Shown in pieces: positions 62,275 to 64,000 of a stretch of 64,000 nucleotides of DNA. Within the stretch, counting starts at the first letter, position 1. The number at the start of each line of letters is the position of its first letter. Position numbers and translations under genes: made by a program. The DNA is taken from the NCBI RefSeq assembly GCF_000769115.1, contig NZ_JQZV01000009.1, positions 1-64,000 of the forward strand. Direction: 5' to 3'. The notes below the pieces were generated by a model. The model made no database searches. It was not told where the DNA came from and was given only the letters and a program-made list of their open reading frames with translations. The DNA comes from Porphyromonas canoris (GTDB lineage Bacteria > Bacteroidota > Bacteroidia > Bacteroidales > Porphyromonadaceae).

Positions 62275-62889
62275 ATGGCTATTAAATTCCAATACAATAA
62301 GACCTCACTACAACAGCAGGAGAAGCAACTCAAAGTGCGTGTGCGAGCTCTTCCTACAATAAAAAGCAAGGAGAGTGCACTGCGTATGGAAGTGAAGCGA
62401 ACCAAGGACGAAGTAGAGAGACTTGAGAATGAGTTGGAAATGCGTCTCGGAACGTATGACAACATGAAGGCTCTTTGGAATGAACTGGACCCTTCACTCT
62501 TGGAAGTAAAAGATGTGAAGATGGCGACAAGAAAGATTGCAGGTGTGGTCATTCCATTGCTATCGGATGTCGAGTTCAATGTAAAACCATTTAGCCTTGC
62601 TGCTCATCCTGCATGGTTTATGGAGGGTCTCTCTCTGGTCAAGGAGCTTGCAACAGTGGGGATACAGGCAGAATTTGAACGCATGAAGATGAATCTGCTC
62701 GAACATGCCAGAAAGAAAACGACTCAAAAAGTAAATCTCTTTGAGAAGGTACAGATTCCGGGCTATCAGGATGCCATAAGAAAGATTAAAAGATATCTGG
62801 AAGACGAAGAATCTTTGGCTAAGGCAGCACAAAAAATCATGCGGGCAAACTTAGAACGTAAAGCAGAAGAGGAGGTGAAAGCAGTATGA
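62275..62889 (+). CDS. atpD: V-type ATP synthase subunit D
   Basis: The 204-residue central-rotor subunit D. Long antiparallel helices are visible at both ends (about 10-70 and 130-200), with NKTSLQQQEKQLKVRVRALP and KVNLFEKVQIPGYQDAIRKI (a family mark). It transmits rotation between head and membrane ring. Its stop overlaps the subunit I start by 4 bp. Confidence 0.92.
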   Translation: MAIKFQYNKTSLQQQEKQLKVRVRALPTIKSKESALRMEVKRTKDEVERLENELEMRLGTYDNMKALWNELDPSLLEVKDVKMATRKIAGVVIPLLSDVEFNVKPFSLAAHPAWFMEGLSLVKELATVGIQAEFERMKMNLLEHARKKTTQKVNLFEKVQIPGYQDAIRKIKRYLEDEESLAKAAQKIMRANLERKAEEEVKAV

Positions 62890-64000
62890 TAGTACCTATG
62901 AGTAAATACTCTTTCCTCATCTACAGGAAAGAACACGAAGCGTTTCTGGAACGGCTGAAATCACTCGGAGTGGTTCATATCCGCCAGAATCGGAATACAG
63001 ATGAGATAGAAAATATCAAGTCTCTTTTGGGAAAGAAAAAGGAGATTGCAACCATTCTTACCCAGTTGGAGATCATCCGGAAAGCTGAAGCCAAAGATGA
63101 ACAGCAAGCCCGGCATTCCGATTTTGTCGTGCCACAAAATGGTGAAGAGTATGTTGCCACATTCTTGGAGGCTCAAAAGCAGATCAAACAGCTTTCTCAA
63201 AAGATTGCGACAAATAAGGAGACAATATCTTCTCTCTCTGTCTGGGGAGATTTCGATCCAAGCATCGTAGAAAAATTCAGAAAGGATGGTCTTCAGCTTC
63301 AATTCTGGACAGTGCCGGCAAATGCCTATAACGAACAGTGGGAAGATCTGTTTGGAGCGGTATTTATAGGGGATGCTCAAAGGCTCTTTTACTTTGTAAC
63401 ACTTTCTCCACAAGAGCTTACCACGAGAGATCTTCCCGAAAGCAGTCTGTTGGAAGTACCGAGCAGAAGCATCTCGGATATTGAAGCAGAAAATGAAACA
63501 CTCTCGGTCAGATTAAAAGAGGAACAACTTAAACTCTCGGCATTAGCACAACACAAAGAGATTGCTCAAGCATATCAACTCTCTCTCGAAGAGACTTATC
63601 GGATGGATGATGCCCGTCTTCAAGGTGTATCTCTCTTTGATGATCAGCTCGTCGTACTCGAAGGCTGGTTGCCTCAAAAGAAGGCAGAGGCAATGGAGAG
63701 TGCCTTGGATAAAGAGGGTTATGCCTTTGCAGAAATAGAAATAAAGGAAGGAGAAAGAGTACCCATCAAGCTTAAGAACAACTTCTTTGCAAGGGCATTT
63801 GAGCCGATCATCAAGATGCACTCATTCCCCAACTACTTCGAGCTTGATCCCACTCCGTTTGTAGCACCATTCTTCATGCTGTTCTTTGCAATGTGTTTTG
63901 GGGATGGAGGTTATGGCATAATCCTGCTTCTTGCAGCCACACTAATAAAAAGAAAGTCTTCTCCGGACAAGCAGGCAATGATGACTATGCTGCAATATCT
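62886..64000 (+). CDS. V-type ATP synthase subunit I, 3' end outside window
   Basis: An ATG at 62886 overlaps the subunit D stop (ATGA) and opens a frame that runs off the window end, 371 codons so far. It begins MIVPMSKYSFLIYRKEHEAF and continues with a helical cytosolic arm (about 40-110 and 210-235). Around residue 315 the membrane part begins with DPTPFVAPFFMLFFAMCFGD, as in subunit I/a, which holds the stator half of the ion channel. The rest, including the essential membrane Arg, lies outside. A proteolipid (K) gene is expected next. Confidence 0.92.
   Translation, partial: MIVPMSKYSFLIYRKEHEAFLERLKSLGVVHIRQNRNTDEIENIKSLLGKKKEIATILTQLEIIRKAEAKDEQQARHSDFVVPQNGEEYVATFLEAQKQIKQLSQKIATNKETISSLSVWGDFDPSIVEKFRKDGLQLQFWTVPANAYNEQWEDLFGAVFIGDAQRLFYFVTLSPQELTTRDLPESSLLEVPSRSISDIEAENETLSVRLKEEQLKLSALAQHKEIAQAYQLSLEETYRMDDARLQGVSLFDDQLVVLEGWLPQKKAEAMESALDKEGYAFAEIEIKEGERVPIKLKNNFFARAFEPIIKMHSFPNYFELDPTPFVAPFFMLFFAMCFGDGGYGIILLLAATLIKRKSSPDKQAMMTMLQY

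Overview
The window looks like chromosomal DNA from a Bacteroidales bacterium, most likely Porphyromonas or a close relative. Four things point there. Promoters read TTTG-N20-TAnnTTTG in front of rpoD and pgm, with relaxed forms before the tRNAs. There is a short, 290-residue primary sigma factor. Genes do not show Shine-Dalgarno leaders. The gene content (PepSY-like lipoproteins, a histone-like HU relative, DUF5606, DUF3108, a V-type ATPase with DUF2764, and htrA next to rpoD) is typical of the group. The genus is an inference; no rRNA is present.

Layout. 0.2-4.4 kb, minus strand: two tandem FKBP prolyl isomerases (one lipoprotein, one cytosolic), a GH110-type alpha-galactosidase lipoprotein and a family 2 glycosyltransferase. 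4.4-7.2 kb: a thioesterase, a metallo-beta-lactamase-fold hydrolase and murB. 7.3-11.3 kb: a minus-strand housekeeping run, nusB-yajC-ybbR-coaE-DUF5606, then a SPOR lipoprotein. 12.2-16.5 kb: a PepSY membrane protein, then a corrinoid-salvage operon (DUF71 ATPase, BtuF-like binding protein, cobO, FecCD permease). 16.5-21.4 kb, minus strand: a PepSY-like repeat lipoprotein, a sensor kinase without an adjacent regulator, and topB. 21.7-29.3 kb: htrA, an HU-wHTH protein, rpoD, a probable secreted or periplasmic protein, NfeD and FloA, and a nucleoside phosphorylase. 29.5-33.7 kb: a large outer-membrane protein with three predicted barrels, an OmpA-like protein and comB. 34-43 kb: tRNA-Met, aroC, tRNA-Pro(TGG), an MsbA-like exporter, a TetR-fabG-rluA run, a second MBL hydrolase, a GlsB-like protein and an acyl-CoA ligase. 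43.9-49.3 kb: phosphohexomutase, a GH51-like lipoprotein, an L-rhamnose/L-fucose mutarotase and FucP. 50-57 kb: a second acyl-CoA ligase, a PatB/MalY lyase, tRNA-Pro(GGG), HXXEE, HD and DUF3108 proteins and serS. 57.6 kb to the end: the V-type ATPase operon E-DUF2764-A-B-D-I, cut by the window edge inside subunit I.

How the genes fit together. Most of the window is housekeeping. The accessory theme is host-glycan use: GH110, the GH51-like protein, the mutarotase and FucP. A second theme is cobalamin salvage.

The least explained material is non-coding. Three copies of a ~550-bp intergenic element (A 11.46-12.01 kb, B 43.02-43.60 kb, C 49.38-49.93 kb, inverted) each carry four AAYACGTT/AACGTRTT sites spaced 21-22 bp apart, followed by an identical 15-base block. 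Copies B and C face each other across the pgm-to-fucP segment. A second, more diverged family built on CAAGGCTTG palindromes lies at 4.95, 24.0, 33.7 and 57.1 kb, and includes one perfect 25-bp hairpin. No CRISPR array, insertion sequence or phage gene was seen.
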